This document shows, in pieces, positions 28,839-37,716 of a stretch of 64,000 bases of DNA (the first letter of the stretch is position 1; every line of letters starts with the position of its first letter). The position numbers were made by a program, and so were the translations under genes. The notes beneath the pieces were generated by a model, which was not told the origin of the DNA, ran no database searches, and was given only the letters and a program-made list of their open reading frames with translations. The DNA is from Cupriavidus pauculus (GTDB lineage Bacteria; Pseudomonadota; Gammaproteobacteria; Burkholderiales; Burkholderiaceae), in the NCBI RefSeq assembly GCF_002858765.1, contig NZ_PJRP01000012.1, forward strand, positions 62,001 to 126,000, written 5' to 3'.

Positions 28839-30059
28839 ATGGACTCACTGATCACGGCGGCGGCGCGCGCGCTGGCGGCCGGCGACCCGCTCGGCGCGCT
28901 GAACCGCATCGCCCTGCGCGATGACGCTCCCGCGCTGGCCCTGCGCGGTATCGCCATGTCCCAACTGGGCGATTTCGTGCGCGCCCGCGCGCTGCTGCGC
29001 GGCGCGGCTCGCGCCTTTGGTCCCAGGGAAAGCATCGCGCGTGCCCGCTGCATCGTGGCCGAAGCCGAGATCGCCCTGGTGTCGCGCGACCTTGGCTGGC
29101 CTGCCAGGGCGCTGGACACGGCCTGGCAGGTGCTCGACACCCACGGCGACACCCTCAACGCCGCGCACGCGCGCTACCTGATCGCGCGGCATCACCTGCT
29201 CACCGGCCAGCTCGACGATGCCGAGCGGACCCTTGCCATGATCGATCCCGCGCCGTTGCCGCCCGCGCTGCGCGCCGCGCACGAACTGATAGCGGCCGGC
29301 ATTGCCGTGCGTCGCGTGTCGTTCTCGCCGGCGCGCGATGCGTTGCAGCGTGCCGGCGTTGCGGCGCGGCACGCTGGCATTCCCGCGTTGATGGCCGAAG
29401 TCGATGGCGCGCTGGACACGCTGCGCGCACCGGTGGCGCGTCTGCTGGCGCGGGGCATGGAGCAGCCGCTACGACTGGACGCGGTGGAGGCCTGGTTTGC
29501 GTCTGATGCCCTGATCGTGGATGCCTGCCGCATGGTCGTGCGGCAGCGGGCAGCCGTCGTGCCGCTGGCACGGCGGCCGGTGCTGTTTGCGCTGGCCCGT
29601 GCGCTGGCGCAGGCATGGCCCGACGATGTACCGCGCGACGTGCTGATCGCCACGGCCTTCCGCATGCGCCATCCCGATGACACGCACCGTGCACGCCTGC
29701 GCGTGGAAATCGGGCGGCTGCGCAAGGCGCTGGGCAAGCTGGCGGGTATCCATGCCACGTCGCAGGGCTTTGCGCTGGCGCCGCTTGCCGGAGTCGAGGT
29801 CGCGGTGATGACGCACCCCGTGGAGCAGGCCCACGCGGCGGTGCTGGCGTGCCTGGCCGATGGCGAATCGTGGTCAAGCTCGGCATTGGCGCTGGCGCTG
29901 GGCACCAGCCAGCGCACGGTGCAGCGCGCGCTCGATGCGCTGGCCGAGGCGGGCAAGGTCCAGCCGGTGGGAGGCGGCCGGGCGCGCCGCTGGATGACGC
30001 CGGCGATGGCCGGATTCGCGACGGCCTTGTTACTCCCCGCGCCGCTGCCCGGCGCGTAG
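28839..30059 (+). CDS. Transcriptional regulator with TPR-like N-terminus, OmpR-type and C-terminal winged-helix segments
   Basis: The N-terminal half (residues about 1-200) is alanine-rich helical repeat sequence of TPR type (LAAGDPLGALNRIALRD, GDFVRARALLRGAAR). Residues about 255-325 contain HRARLRVEIGRLRKALGK and TSQGFALAP, resembling the OmpR/PhoB effector domain. The C-terminus carries a second HTH (ALALGTSQRTVQRALDALAE) and ends hydrophobic. ATG 28839 is chosen; ATG 28809 is also in frame. It faces the DUF899 gene and precedes the beta-propeller gene by 72 bases. Family not named; a regulator of these neighbours is inferred. Confidence 0.75.
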   Translation: MDSLITAAARALAAGDPLGALNRIALRDDAPALALRGIAMSQLGDFVRARALLRGAARAFGPRESIARARCIVAEAEIALVSRDLGWPARALDTAWQVLDTHGDTLNAAHARYLIARHHLLTGQLDDAERTLAMIDPAPLPPALRAAHELIAAGIAVRRVSFSPARDALQRAGVAARHAGIPALMAEVDGALDTLRAPVARLLARGMEQPLRLDAVEAWFASDALIVDACRMVVRQRAAVVPLARRPVLFALARALAQAWPDDVPRDVLIATAFRMRHPDDTHRARLRVEIGRLRKALGKLAGIHATSQGFALAPLAGVEVAVMTHPVEQAHAAVLACLADGESWSSSALALALGTSQRTVQRALDALAEAGKVQPVGGGRARRWMTPAMAGFATALLLPAPLPGA

Positions 30060-30131
30060 CATGGTTCCAGATCCACCACGCAAGCGCGTCCATCGCGTCC
30101 CGAGCGTCCCGCAAGTCGAAAGGAAATCATC

Positions 30132-30764
30132 ATGAAGCGTATCGCCGCAGAGATTGTCCAGGAGTACGGCCCCTTTTCGGGTGTCGATCATGTCCATGGC
30201 CTGACGTACGACGGCAAGCAGGTCTGGTTCGCCGTGGGCGACAAGCTGCTGGCACTTGACCCCGCCAGTGGCAAGACCGCCCATGCGATCAGCGTGCCCG
30301 CGCATGCCGGCACCGCGTTCGATGGGCGCCACCTGTTCCAGATCGCGGAGCGCCGCATCCAGAAGATCGATCCGCAGACCGGGGCGGTGGTGGCCACCAT
30401 TCCGGCGCCGGGCAACGGCAATGACTCGGGCCTGGCCTGGGCCGAAGGGTCGCTCTGGGTGGGCCAGTATCGCGACCGCAAGATCCACGAGATCGACCCC
30501 GAGACCGGCGCGATCCGCCGCACCATCGAGTCGAGCCGCTTTGTCACGGGCGTGACCTGGGTCGATGGCCAGCTTTGGCACGGCACCTGGGAGAACGACC
30601 AGAGCGAACTGCGGCATATCGATCCGCAATCGGGCAAGGTGCTTGAAACGCTGGAGATGCCGGCCGGCGTCGGCGTGTCGGGCCTGGAGTCCGACGGCGC
30701 CGACCGCTTCTACTGCGGGGGCGGCGACAGCGGCAAGGTGCGGGCGGTGAAGCGGCCCAGGTAG
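30132..30764 (+). CDS. Small beta-propeller (glutamine cyclotransferase / Vgb-like) protein
   Basis: The 210-residue protein is built from repeated strands with the pattern 'G.LW.G......I..IDPETG': for example LLALDPASGKTAHAI, IQKIDPQTGAVVATI, IHEIDPETGAIRRTI and LRHIDPQSGKVLETL, giving about five blades. No signal peptide, so probably cytoplasmic, unusual for propellers of this type. It has a good ribosome site (AAAGGAAATCATC). Co-directional with the HTH regulator. Enzyme activity unknown; glutamine cyclotransferase activity cannot be assumed. Confidence 0.75.
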   Translation: MKRIAAEIVQEYGPFSGVDHVHGLTYDGKQVWFAVGDKLLALDPASGKTAHAISVPAHAGTAFDGRHLFQIAERRIQKIDPQTGAVVATIPAPGNGNDSGLAWAEGSLWVGQYRDRKIHEIDPETGAIRRTIESSRFVTGVTWVDGQLWHGTWENDQSELRHIDPQSGKVLETLEMPAGVGVSGLESDGADRFYCGGGDSGKVRAVKRPR

Positions 30765-30771
30765 GGCGTGA

Positions 30772-30806
30772 TTTCTCCCTCTCCCATGGAGGGACGAGGG
30801 GAGAAA
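30772..30806. repeat. CTCTCCC-type palindromic element
   Basis: TTTCTCCC and GGGGAGAAA arms enclose an inner TCCC/GGGA pair. It lies 8 bases after the propeller stop and could act as a terminator; it resembles the elements at 47181-47220 and 47285-47310. Confidence 0.5.
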
Positions 30807-30858
30807 ACCGGGGATCGCGAGTATCATCGGGCCGATCATTACCGTAAGGCACTTCCCG

Positions 30859-31365
30859 ATGTTCCAGCTCTCCGACAATCTCTCCGAATCCTCCAAGCCT
30901 GAACAGTACGCCGCCCTGGTGGAGATGGCGCGCGGGCTGCTGGCCGACGAGCGCGACCTGATTGCCAACGCGGCCAACTTTTCCGCGCTGGTCTACCACT
31001 CGCTGGCCGACCTCAACTGGGCCGGCTTCTACTTCTTCGATGGCACAGAACTGGTGGTGGGGCCGTTCCAGGGCAAGCCGGCCTGCGTGCGGATTGCCAT
31101 CGGGCGCGGCGTATGCGGCACGGCAGCCCTGACGCGGGCCACGCAGCTGGTGCGCGACGTGCATGCTTTCCCTGGGCATATCGCCTGCGATGCCGCGTCG
31201 CGCGCCGAGATCGTCGTGCCGCTGGTGGCGCCGGATGGCACGCTGATCGGCGTATGGGATGTCGACAGCCCGCGCGAGGCACGCTTCGACGAGGCCGACC
31301 AGGCCGGCATGGAAGCGCTGTGCGCGGTGTTTGTCGAATTGGGCTGGGGCCGCCGGGCCGGCTGA
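30859..31365 (+). CDS. msrC: Free methionine-(R)-sulfoxide reductase (GAF-domain fRMsr)
   Basis: Single GAF-domain enzyme (168 residues) that reduces free methionine-R-sulfoxide using thioredoxin. The three redox cysteines known in E. coli fRMsr are present at C76 (GKPACVRIAIG), C86 (GVCGTAA) and C110 (GHIACDAASRAEIVVPL), and the substrate segment LADLNWAGFYFF is conserved. Cytoplasmic oxidative-stress repair. The gene stands alone, convergent with the bestrophin gene 22 bases downstream. Confidence 0.95.
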   Translation: MFQLSDNLSESSKPEQYAALVEMARGLLADERDLIANAANFSALVYHSLADLNWAGFYFFDGTELVVGPFQGKPACVRIAIGRGVCGTAALTRATQLVRDVHAFPGHIACDAASRAEIVVPLVAPDGTLIGVWDVDSPREARFDEADQAGMEALCAVFVELGWGRRAG

Positions 31366-31387
31366 CGCCCGGTGTCCCGAGGCGTCG

Positions 31388-32299
31388 TCAGACCTGGATG
31401 AAGTCGTGCGGCGACGGCGCGGTGCTCTTGGGCGCCTCGCCAACCATCTCCAGCACCGTCGACTCGATCATGTAGGACATGGCCGTCAGGGCCAGGTCGT
31501 TGGGCTCCTCGCCAAACGGCTCCTCGATCTCGGCGCTCAGGGCCTCCAGCGCGAAGAACGTATAGGCGATAAAGCAGACGATGACCGGCGTCATCAGGCC
31601 GATCGAGTCGAGCAGCCCGAACGGCAGCAGAACGCAGTAGAGATAGATGCAGCGGTGGATGATGACCGAGTACGTGAACGGAATCGGCGTGCCGGCCAGC
31701 CGCTCGCAGCCGCCCAGCGCGGTGCTGAGCTGGTTCAGCGACATCTCCATCGGCTGGGCCAGCGCCGGCGCCAGCTGGCCTGCCCGGAGCCGCTCGCCGA
31801 CCCATTCTCCAGCCATCAGCAGCGCGATCGCAGGCCTGAACTTCGCCGCCTTTAGCCGGGCGGCGTCGGCTTCATCAAGGAACGGGGCCACGTCGGGCCA
31901 TGCGTCGGTGCCGCGCAACTGGTGTCGCAAGGCGTGGACGAAGGCACAGAGCCGATAGGCCAGCCGGCGCGCGTCGTGCTGGTCGGCCACCAGCGTCAGC
32001 GCCTGGCGCGTCAGCGAGCGCGATTCGTTGAGCACGCTGCCCCAGAGCGTGCGGCCTTCCCAGAAGCGCGCGTAGCTGGTGCTGTTGCGAAAGCCCAGGA
32101 AGATGGCCAGCGTAAGGCCGATCAGCGAGAACGGCACGAAGTTCAGCGACACCTTCCATTCGCCGATGCGCCCGTGAAAGACCGTGATGACCGCCGCGAA
32201 CAGCGTGATCGTGACGAGTTGCGGGGCAATCCTGGGCAGGACCGACCCCCGCAGCACGAACAGCATCTTGAACCAGTGGAGCGGCGGGCGGGTAATCAT
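31388..32299 (-). CDS. Bestrophin-family (UPF0187) ion channel protein
   Basis: The 303-residue membrane protein has the family core SLIGLTLAIFLGFRNSTSYARFWEGR in its first third, and the C-terminal part LLPFGLLDSIGLMTPVIV with YTFFALEALSAEIEEPFG, which matches the conserved acidic EEPFG motif of bestrophins. Bacterial homologues form pentameric channels. The ATG at 32299 (MITRPPLHWFKMLF) is the natural start; a much longer in-frame reading to 33487 overlaps the metallo-hydrolase gene and is a shadow. Confidence 0.92.
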   Translation of the reverse strand: MITRPPLHWFKMLFVLRGSVLPRIAPQLVTITLFAAVITVFHGRIGEWKVSLNFVPFSLIGLTLAIFLGFRNSTSYARFWEGRTLWGSVLNESRSLTRQALTLVADQHDARRLAYRLCAFVHALRHQLRGTDAWPDVAPFLDEADAARLKAAKFRPAIALLMAGEWVGERLRAGQLAPALAQPMEMSLNQLSTALGGCERLAGTPIPFTYSVIIHRCIYLYCVLLPFGLLDSIGLMTPVIVCFIAYTFFALEALSAEIEEPFGEEPNDLALTAMSYMIESTVLEMVGEAPKSTAPSPHDFIQV

Positions 32300-32397
32300 C
32301 GGCGTGCGGACATCGGGGCAAAGATGCCATGTTCGCACGCCGGCGCGCCGGCCAACAGGGGGGCTGTGCCGGTGGCGGCGAAGCGCCGCGGCGGCGA

Positions 32398-33450
32398 TCA
32401 GCGATCGCTGCGGATCGGCCCGAATTCCACCGGCACCCAGGTGTAGCCCACCTGGTCGCGCCGCACGTGGCCCAGCCCCGGGAACGGCAGGTGCGCGCCA
32501 CCCACCCACAGCTTGCCCTTTGCCGCATCGGCCAGCACGCGCTGGCGCGTCAGCACGGCCTGGTGGCTGTCCACGTCGAACTCGATCGCGATGTTCGGAC
32601 GGCGGAACTGCGTGGCGTGGCTGTGGACGATGTCGCCCCACAGCAGCAGGTTTTCCTTGCCCGACACGAACAGGTAGCCGGTGTGGCCCGGCGTATGGCC
32701 GCGCGTGGGCACGGCCCGCACGCCCGGGATCGGTTCTTCGCCGGCGGTGGCGTTGAACGTGCGGAAATGGTTCGCGGCCTGGTATGGGGCCACCGCATCG
32801 CGCGCCATGCCGAACAGCGGCCTGGCCCCTTCTGGGGCGCTGGCGGCCACCGATTCGCTGAGCCAGTAGTCGGCATCGGCTTTGTCGGCGTAGACCGTGG
32901 CGTTCGGGAACACGGCCTTGCCGTCGGCGCTCAGGCCGCAGGCGTGGTCGCCGTGCAGGTGGGTCAGCAGCACCGCATCCACTTGTTCCGGGGTGTAGCC
33001 GGACGCACGCAGGTTCTGCAGGATGCCGCCCAGCGTCGGGCCGAAGCACGCGGCCGCGCCGGTATCCACCAGCACCAGATGCGTACCCGTGTTGACCAGG
33101 TAGGCATTGACCGCCGTCTGCATGCCCGGCGTCGACGCCACGAACATCCGCGCCAGCAGGCTCTGCACCTCGCGCGCGCTGGTGTACTTCAGCACCTTGG
33201 GGTCCAGATCGATATAGCCGTCGTAGAGCGCCGTCACTTCGAGCTGGCCCACCATCATGCGGTAGTAGCCCGGTACCTGCGTCTTCTGCTGGGCGGGCGG
33301 GGCCGCCTGGGCCTCGCTGGCCGTCAGCGGCAGCGCCGTGGCCATGACGGCGGCCACTGCGGTGGCGGTAGCCGTGGCCGACAGGCGGGACAGCAGCGAA
33401 GACAGCGGGGCGGGGGACAAGCGGGCGCGGGGCAGGCGGCGCGATTCCAT
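32398..33450 (-). CDS. Exported MBL-fold metallo-hydrolase
   Basis: The 350-residue protein has an N-terminal export signal (residues 1-49, basic start then hydrophobic Ala/Val stretch ending EAQA). The metal-binding motif HLHGDHACGL, followed by RGHTPGHTGYLF and WGDIVHSHA, is that of the MBL superfamily, close to the quorum-quenching/alkyl-hydrolase type group. ATG 33450 follows GGAG by 8 bases; an ATG at 33507 is in frame but upstream of this site. Substrate unknown; location periplasmic by inference. Confidence 0.9.
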   Translation of the reverse strand: MESRRLPRARLSPAPLSSLLSRLSATATATAVAAVMATALPLTASEAQAAPPAQQKTQVPGYYRMMVGQLEVTALYDGYIDLDPKVLKYTSAREVQSLLARMFVASTPGMQTAVNAYLVNTGTHLVLVDTGAAACFGPTLGGILQNLRASGYTPEQVDAVLLTHLHGDHACGLSADGKAVFPNATVYADKADADYWLSESVAASAPEGARPLFGMARDAVAPYQAANHFRTFNATAGEEPIPGVRAVPTRGHTPGHTGYLFVSGKENLLLWGDIVHSHATQFRRPNIAIEFDVDSHQAVLTRQRVLADAAKGKLWVGGAHLPFPGLGHVRRDQVGYTWVPVEFGPIRSDR

Positions 33451-33773
33451 CGTGGATCTCCGAATGAGCGGGGTTTGGCGTCTGCAATCCGTTGCAGATG
33501 TACGCAAATCGTCACACTACGCGGATCTCCGGGCAGGGGCAAGTTGGGCCTTGCGGTAGTGGGGATAAGCCCTTCGGGTGACGGGCGGCGGGGGAGGGCG
33601 CGGGGATTGCAAGCTTCGATGCCCGGCCTTTGTAAAAAGCACATGGGCGCGCGGCCTTGCCCACGGTTTTGCCGGGGCTGCGCCAATGGCACCGTTTTTG
33701 CCTGCAGCGATAAAGGCCGCCCCCGCATGCAGCGGGGTGCGGAACTATTCAGAACGATGACGAAGGAGTCCCC
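33451..33773. other. Intergenic region with a 7-bp inverted repeat
   Basis: About 320 bases between divergent genes. TCTGCAA-TCCG-TTGCAGA at 33481-33498 lies 30 bases before the metallo-hydrolase start and may be its operator. No ORF or RNA gene supported; no convincing -35/-10 pair for the ferritin-like gene. Confidence 0.4.
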
Positions 33774-34331
33774 ATGTCTAACAAGCAACCGTTCCTGACG
33801 GACATCAAGACCATTCGCGAGCGTGCCCGCCAACACATCGACGACGGCGCGGTGACCGCTGGGTACGACGCCGAGCGCGACACCGTGATCAAGCTGCTGA
33901 ACGAGGCGCTGGCCACCGAAATCGTCTGCACGCTGCGCTATCGCCGCCACTACTTCATGGCCAAGGGGCCGAACTCGAAGAGCGTGGCCGAGGAATTTCT
34001 GGCGCACTCCAACGAAGAGCAGGGCCATGCCGACCAGATCGCCGAGCGGATCGTGCAACTGGGCGGCGAGCCCGACCTGTCTCCCGACGGGCTGGCGTCG
34101 CGCAGTCACGCCGAATACGTGGAAGGCACTTCGCTGACGGACATGATCAAGGAAAACCTGGTGGCCGAACGGATCGCCATCGACACCTATCGCGAGATCG
34201 TGCAGTACATCGGCCCGAAGGACCCGACCTCGCGCCGGCTGATGGAGAGCATCCTGGCCGTGGAAGAGGAACACGCGGACGAAATGCTGGACCTGCTGTC
34301 GTCGCATCCAGAAGACGAGAAGAAGCACTGA
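33774..34331 (+). CDS. Ferritin-like (bacterioferritin/Dps-related) di-iron protein
   Basis: The 185-residue four-helix-bundle protein has ferritin-type iron ligands: EALATEIVCTLRYRRHYF (Glu in helix A), EEFLAHSNEEQGHADQIAERI (ExxH of helix B), NLVAERIAIDTYREI (helix C) and EEEHADEMLDLL (ExxH of helix D). It belongs with bacterioferritin-like stress proteins that store iron or remove peroxide. It ends in a charged tail (SSHPEDEKKH). A ribosome site (GAAGGAG) precedes ATG 33774. Monocistronic. Confidence 0.92.
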   Translation: MSNKQPFLTDIKTIRERARQHIDDGAVTAGYDAERDTVIKLLNEALATEIVCTLRYRRHYFMAKGPNSKSVAEEFLAHSNEEQGHADQIAERIVQLGGEPDLSPDGLASRSHAEYVEGTSLTDMIKENLVAERIAIDTYREIVQYIGPKDPTSRRLMESILAVEEEHADEMLDLLSSHPEDEKKH

Positions 34332-34384
34332 GCGGGCGCCTGAAGGCGCCAGGGCCTGAGCCACGGAGCCACCGAGCCATGAAA

Positions 34385-34410
34385 GAAGGGGCGTGCATGC
34401 ACGCCCCTTC
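34385..34410. terminator. Perfect 26-bp palindrome between convergent genes
   Basis: Arms of 13 bases (GAAGGGGCGTGCA and its exact complement) meet without a loop. It lies between the convergent ferritin-like and DUF1254 genes and probably works as a bidirectional terminator; T-runs are short (TTC), so a protein-binding role is also possible. Confidence 0.6.
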
Positions 34411-34455
34411 GTCACCTTCGTCCCTTTCGGCCTTGCCCGGCCGGGCACCGGGCCG

Positions 34456-35538
34456 TCAGTTCACCGGCTGCGGCGCCGGGAACTGGTACTTGCCGCTGAG
34501 CACCTGCTGGCGCGGGCGGTACATCCGCACCGTGTAGTTCCATCCGTCGACGATGGGCAGGCAGTTGGCGGTATTGGCCTCGCAGCCGCCGAACTGGATC
34601 GTGATGGCACCGTCCGCGTCCCGCTTCGCCGTCAGGTTGTTCAGCGTATAGGCGCCGGCGGGGTTCTTCTCGAAGTAGCCCTTGGCGTTGTAGACGCTCA
34701 CCGACCAGAAGCCATCCACGGGCACATCCTTCACGTGCAGCCGGTAGATGGTCTTGCCGTCGTTCTTCGGTGGCGTCACGTTCAGGTACGTCGCGTCGCG
34801 GTCGGGATTGCCGCCCCAGCCCGCAGCGGCGCCGAGCAGATGCCGGACCGGATCGACTTCGCCCTTCTTGCCGAAAGCCCCCTTGAAGTCAGGCAAGGTG
34901 GACTGCAGCACCAGGATGGCGTCGCGCACCTTCTTCTGGCTGGCGGGGTCCCAGTCCGGTAGTTGCAGCGTGCCCGGCGCCTTCTGGCTGACCTGGATGG
35001 CATCCTGCAGCGCGTGTACCTGCTTGATGTCCTCGGGGCTGGCCGGGTCCACCAGCGTGCGCACGCCCACCACCGCGTAGCGCGTGCCCACGTTCTCGCG
35101 GGTCAGCACGTGCTTGCCGGCGCCGTAGTACACGGCCGGCACGTAGTGGTCCTCGCTGATGACCTGCATCGACATGAAACGCTTGCCCGGGTTGGGCATG
35201 GTAATGGTCACCGGGCCCGCGTCCAGGTCGAACACGCCGGACGAATAGATTGTGTCGCGGTTCAGGCGGATGACGGTCTGGTGGTCGATCGATGCAGGCT
35301 CGCGCCGGTGCAGGAGCTTGCCCATGCCGCCCTGTTTGGCCAGGCCGGCGATATACATGTCCGATTCGGCGCGCACGAAGTTGTCGGCCGTGACCGGCAC
35401 CGGGGCGCCTTCCGATGCGGGCTTGTCCTGCGCGTGGGCCATGCCGGCGGCGGCAAGGGCCGCTACCGCGAGGGCGTGGACGACCTTCGCGTGGACGACA
35501 TTGGCGTGGATGGCGTTGACGATCTGCGTCTCTTTCAC
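34456..35538 (-). CDS. Exported DUF1254/DUF1214 domain protein
   Basis: The 360-residue protein has the DUF1254 N-terminal part (AESDMYIAGLAKQGGMGKL, LNRDTIYSSGVFDLDAGPV) and DUF1214 C-terminal part (DGFWSVSVYNAKGYF, then NYTVRMYRPRQQVLSGKY). A signal sequence ending in GMAHAQ is seen, preceded by an odd repetitive run (NAIHANVVHAKVVHALAV). Start taken at GTG 35538 after AAAGGTGAGCCA; ATG 35598 is the other option. Function unknown; members are periplasmic and often lie near stress or catabolic genes. Confidence 0.85.
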   Translation of the reverse strand: MKETQIVNAIHANVVHAKVVHALAVAALAAAGMAHAQDKPASEGAPVPVTADNFVRAESDMYIAGLAKQGGMGKLLHRREPASIDHQTVIRLNRDTIYSSGVFDLDAGPVTITMPNPGKRFMSMQVISEDHYVPAVYYGAGKHVLTRENVGTRYAVVGVRTLVDPASPEDIKQVHALQDAIQVSQKAPGTLQLPDWDPASQKKVRDAILVLQSTLPDFKGAFGKKGEVDPVRHLLGAAAGWGGNPDRDATYLNVTPPKNDGKTIYRLHVKDVPVDGFWSVSVYNAKGYFEKNPAGAYTLNNLTAKRDADGAITIQFGGCEANTANCLPIVDGWNYTVRMYRPRQQVLSGKYQFPAPQPVN

Positions 35539-35687
35539 TGGCTCACCTTTCCCAAGGAAGCGTGGCCGGAGGGCCACTCGCGGGCCAGTATGCCGCAAGC
35601 CACCCGGCGCGGGAGTACCGTGCGAAATGACTCAGATCGCGTGTCGAAACCATTTAACTGACCGGGCCGCGACCCGGTGCGCCCCGC

Positions 35688-36563
35688 TCAGACCTTGCCG
35701 GCCGCGGCGCTGCGCAGGGTGTCGAGCAGCGCCGCGATGACGCGGTCCTCAGCCGGCGCCACGCGCGACACGAACGAGATCTGGCGTGAAGGCGGGGTGT
35801 CGCCCAGCGTCATCACGCGCACCGGGAATGCCTCGAGCAGATACGGGTCGGGCTGGGGCAGCACGGACACGCCCAGCCCGCGCGACGCCATGGCGACGAT
35901 GGCCGGAATCGACAGCAGTTCGATGCGCGAGCGCACGTCGGGGGCCGTCCGGCGCACGAAATCGGCAGCCACCGACCCGGCAATGGTCGACGTATCGAAG
36001 CGGATCCACTCGTAGGCCTTCAGCAGCGCCTTCGCGGTACGGCCTGCCGAATCGCGCGGCGCCACCAGTACGCACGGCTCGCGGAACAGCGGCGCCCAGC
36101 GCACGCGGGTCGAGGCACCCGATTCCGGCTGGGCCACCACGGCAGCGTCGATGGTGCCCGAGCGCAGCGCGTCGACCAGCCCGGTGGAGCGCCCGCGTTC
36201 CAGCCGCACGTCCAGGTTGGGATAACGCTCGCGCACCAGCGCCGTGAACGGCGGCAGCAGCGTCACCTGCATGGGTTCGATGATGCCCAGCGTAACCTTG
36301 CCTTCCACCACGGGCGCCGAGCGGCGGCGCAGCGACTCCATGGCATGGATCGCGCCGTCCAGCGTGGCGCTGACCTCCAGCGCAAACGGCGTGGGCCGCA
36401 CCTGCAATGCCGAGCGGTCGAACAGCGGCTGGCCGAAGTAGGTTTCCAGTTGCTTCATCTGCAGGCTGACCGCGCTGGGCGACAGGCTCATCTCGGCCGC
36501 CGCCCCGGCAAAGCTGCCACAGCGCAACACGGCGGCCAGCGTCTGGAAGCACTCCACCTTCAT
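35688..36563 (-). CDS. LysR-family transcriptional regulator
   Basis: The 291-residue protein shows the LysR HTH (MKVECFQTLAAVLRCGSFAG, SPSAVSLQMKQLE, FDRSALQVRPTPFA) and effector domain. It is divergent from the solute-binding protein / CoA transferase / cyclase / CitE cluster starting at 36690, the classical arrangement for a LysR regulator and its target. The 126-base region between the starts is AT-richer (GGTTTAAAAACGTC near 36580) and should hold its binding sites. Confidence 0.93.
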   Translation of the reverse strand: MKVECFQTLAAVLRCGSFAGAAAEMSLSPSAVSLQMKQLETYFGQPLFDRSALQVRPTPFALEVSATLDGAIHAMESLRRRSAPVVEGKVTLGIIEPMQVTLLPPFTALVRERYPNLDVRLERGRSTGLVDALRSGTIDAAVVAQPESGASTRVRWAPLFREPCVLVAPRDSAGRTAKALLKAYEWIRFDTSTIAGSVAADFVRRTAPDVRSRIELLSIPAIVAMASRGLGVSVLPQPDPYLLEAFPVRVMTLGDTPPSRQISFVSRVAPAEDRVIAALLDTLRSAAAGKV

Positions 36564-36689
36564 GAGTTTTTCTCACCGATAGGTTTAAAAACGTCACTTT
36601 ATCTCAATCGACGGCATGGCTACGATGCTTGCCAGACGGCGCCGATCGAACAGGTGCCGCACCGCACAATATCTGGAGACAACGCCGTG

Positions 36690-37700
36690 ATGCCGCATCG
36701 CCCGCGCCTGCGCACCCTTGCCACTGCCTTTTCCACTACCGTACTCACCGTTTCCGCCGTCGCCCTGGTCGCGGCGGGGATCACGGCCACCGCGCATGCG
36801 GCCGAGCCGGTCGTGCCCAAGACCATCCGTGTGGTGGTGCCGTTCCCGCCCAGCGGCAGCAACGACGTGTTCGCGCGGCTGGTCAGCGAAAAGCTGTCGA
36901 AGAAGCTGGGCGTCACGGCCATCGTCGACAACAAGCCGGGCGCCGGCGGTGCCATCGGCGCCGAATTCGTGGCGCGCTCGGCGCCCGATGGCGCCACGCT
37001 GATGATCACGTCGTCCACGTTCACGGGCAACGCCGCCGTGCAGCCCAAGACGAGCTACGACGTGAACAAGAGCTTCGTGCCGGTGGCGATGCTGGCCAGC
37101 GGCCCGATGGTGCTGGCCGTGTCCGAGAAGTCGCCCTACAAGACCGTGGCCGATCTGATCGCCGCCGCGAAGAAGGACAAGGGCGGCATCAACTATGGCT
37201 CCTCCGGTATCGGATCGATCAACCAGATGTCCAGCGAATTGCTGGCCGGTGACGCCGGTATCGAATTCACGCACGTGCCGTACAAGGGCATCTCGAACGC
37301 GCTGACCGACCTGATCGCCGGGCAGGTGCAGTTCGTGATTGCCAGCTTTCCGTCGGTGGCCACGCAGGTGAAGGGCGGCAAGCTGCGCGCGCTGGCCGTG
37401 ACGTCGCCGACGCGCTCGCGCTTTGCGCCGCAGTGGCCGGCGGTGGCCGAGACCGTGCCGAACTATTCCGCCGAACTCTGGTGGGGCGTGTTCGCGCCGG
37501 CCGGCACGCCGCAGCCACTGGTGGAAAAGCTCAACGCCGAGATCCGCGACATCATCGCTACGCCCGAGATGCGCGAAATCTTCTCGCGCGAAGGCGCCGA
37601 GCCATCCGCGATGACCGCCGCCCAGTTTGCCGAGCACATCCGCCGCGACAGCGCGCGCTGGAAGCAGGTGGCCAAGGCCCGCAACATCACCGCCGAATAA
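36690..37700 (+). CDS. Bug-type periplasmic solute-binding protein
   Basis: The 336-residue protein has a long signal (ATAFSTTVLTVSAVALVAAG... ending AHA) and the Bug pattern: KTIRVVVPFPPSGSNDVFAR, VDNKPGAGGAIGAEF, FTHVPYKGISNALTDLIAGQ. ATG 36690 is chosen; GTG 36687 directly before it is equally placed behind GGAG. First gene of the LysR-linked cluster, 16 bases before the CoA transferase. It likely captures the organic acid that the CoA transferase activates. Confidence 0.92.
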   Translation: MPHRPRLRTLATAFSTTVLTVSAVALVAAGITATAHAAEPVVPKTIRVVVPFPPSGSNDVFARLVSEKLSKKLGVTAIVDNKPGAGGAIGAEFVARSAPDGATLMITSSTFTGNAAVQPKTSYDVNKSFVPVAMLASGPMVLAVSEKSPYKTVADLIAAAKKDKGGINYGSSGIGSINQMSSELLAGDAGIEFTHVPYKGISNALTDLIAGQVQFVIASFPSVATQVKGGKLRALAVTSPTRSRFAPQWPAVAETVPNYSAELWWGVFAPAGTPQPLVEKLNAEIRDIIATPEMREIFSREGAEPSAMTAAQFAEHIRRDSARWKQVAKARNITAE

Positions 37701-37716
37701 TTCACAGAGTCTTTCC

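Noticed and set aside
31388-33487. 699-codon fusion of bestrophin with an upstream part
   Set aside because: The upstream part is an out-of-frame shadow of the metallo-hydrolase; bestrophin starts at 32299.
36345-36689. N-terminal extension of the 36690 solute-binding protein
   Set aside because: The extension overlaps the divergent lysR start and lacks a signal peptide; GGAG lies directly before 36687/36690.
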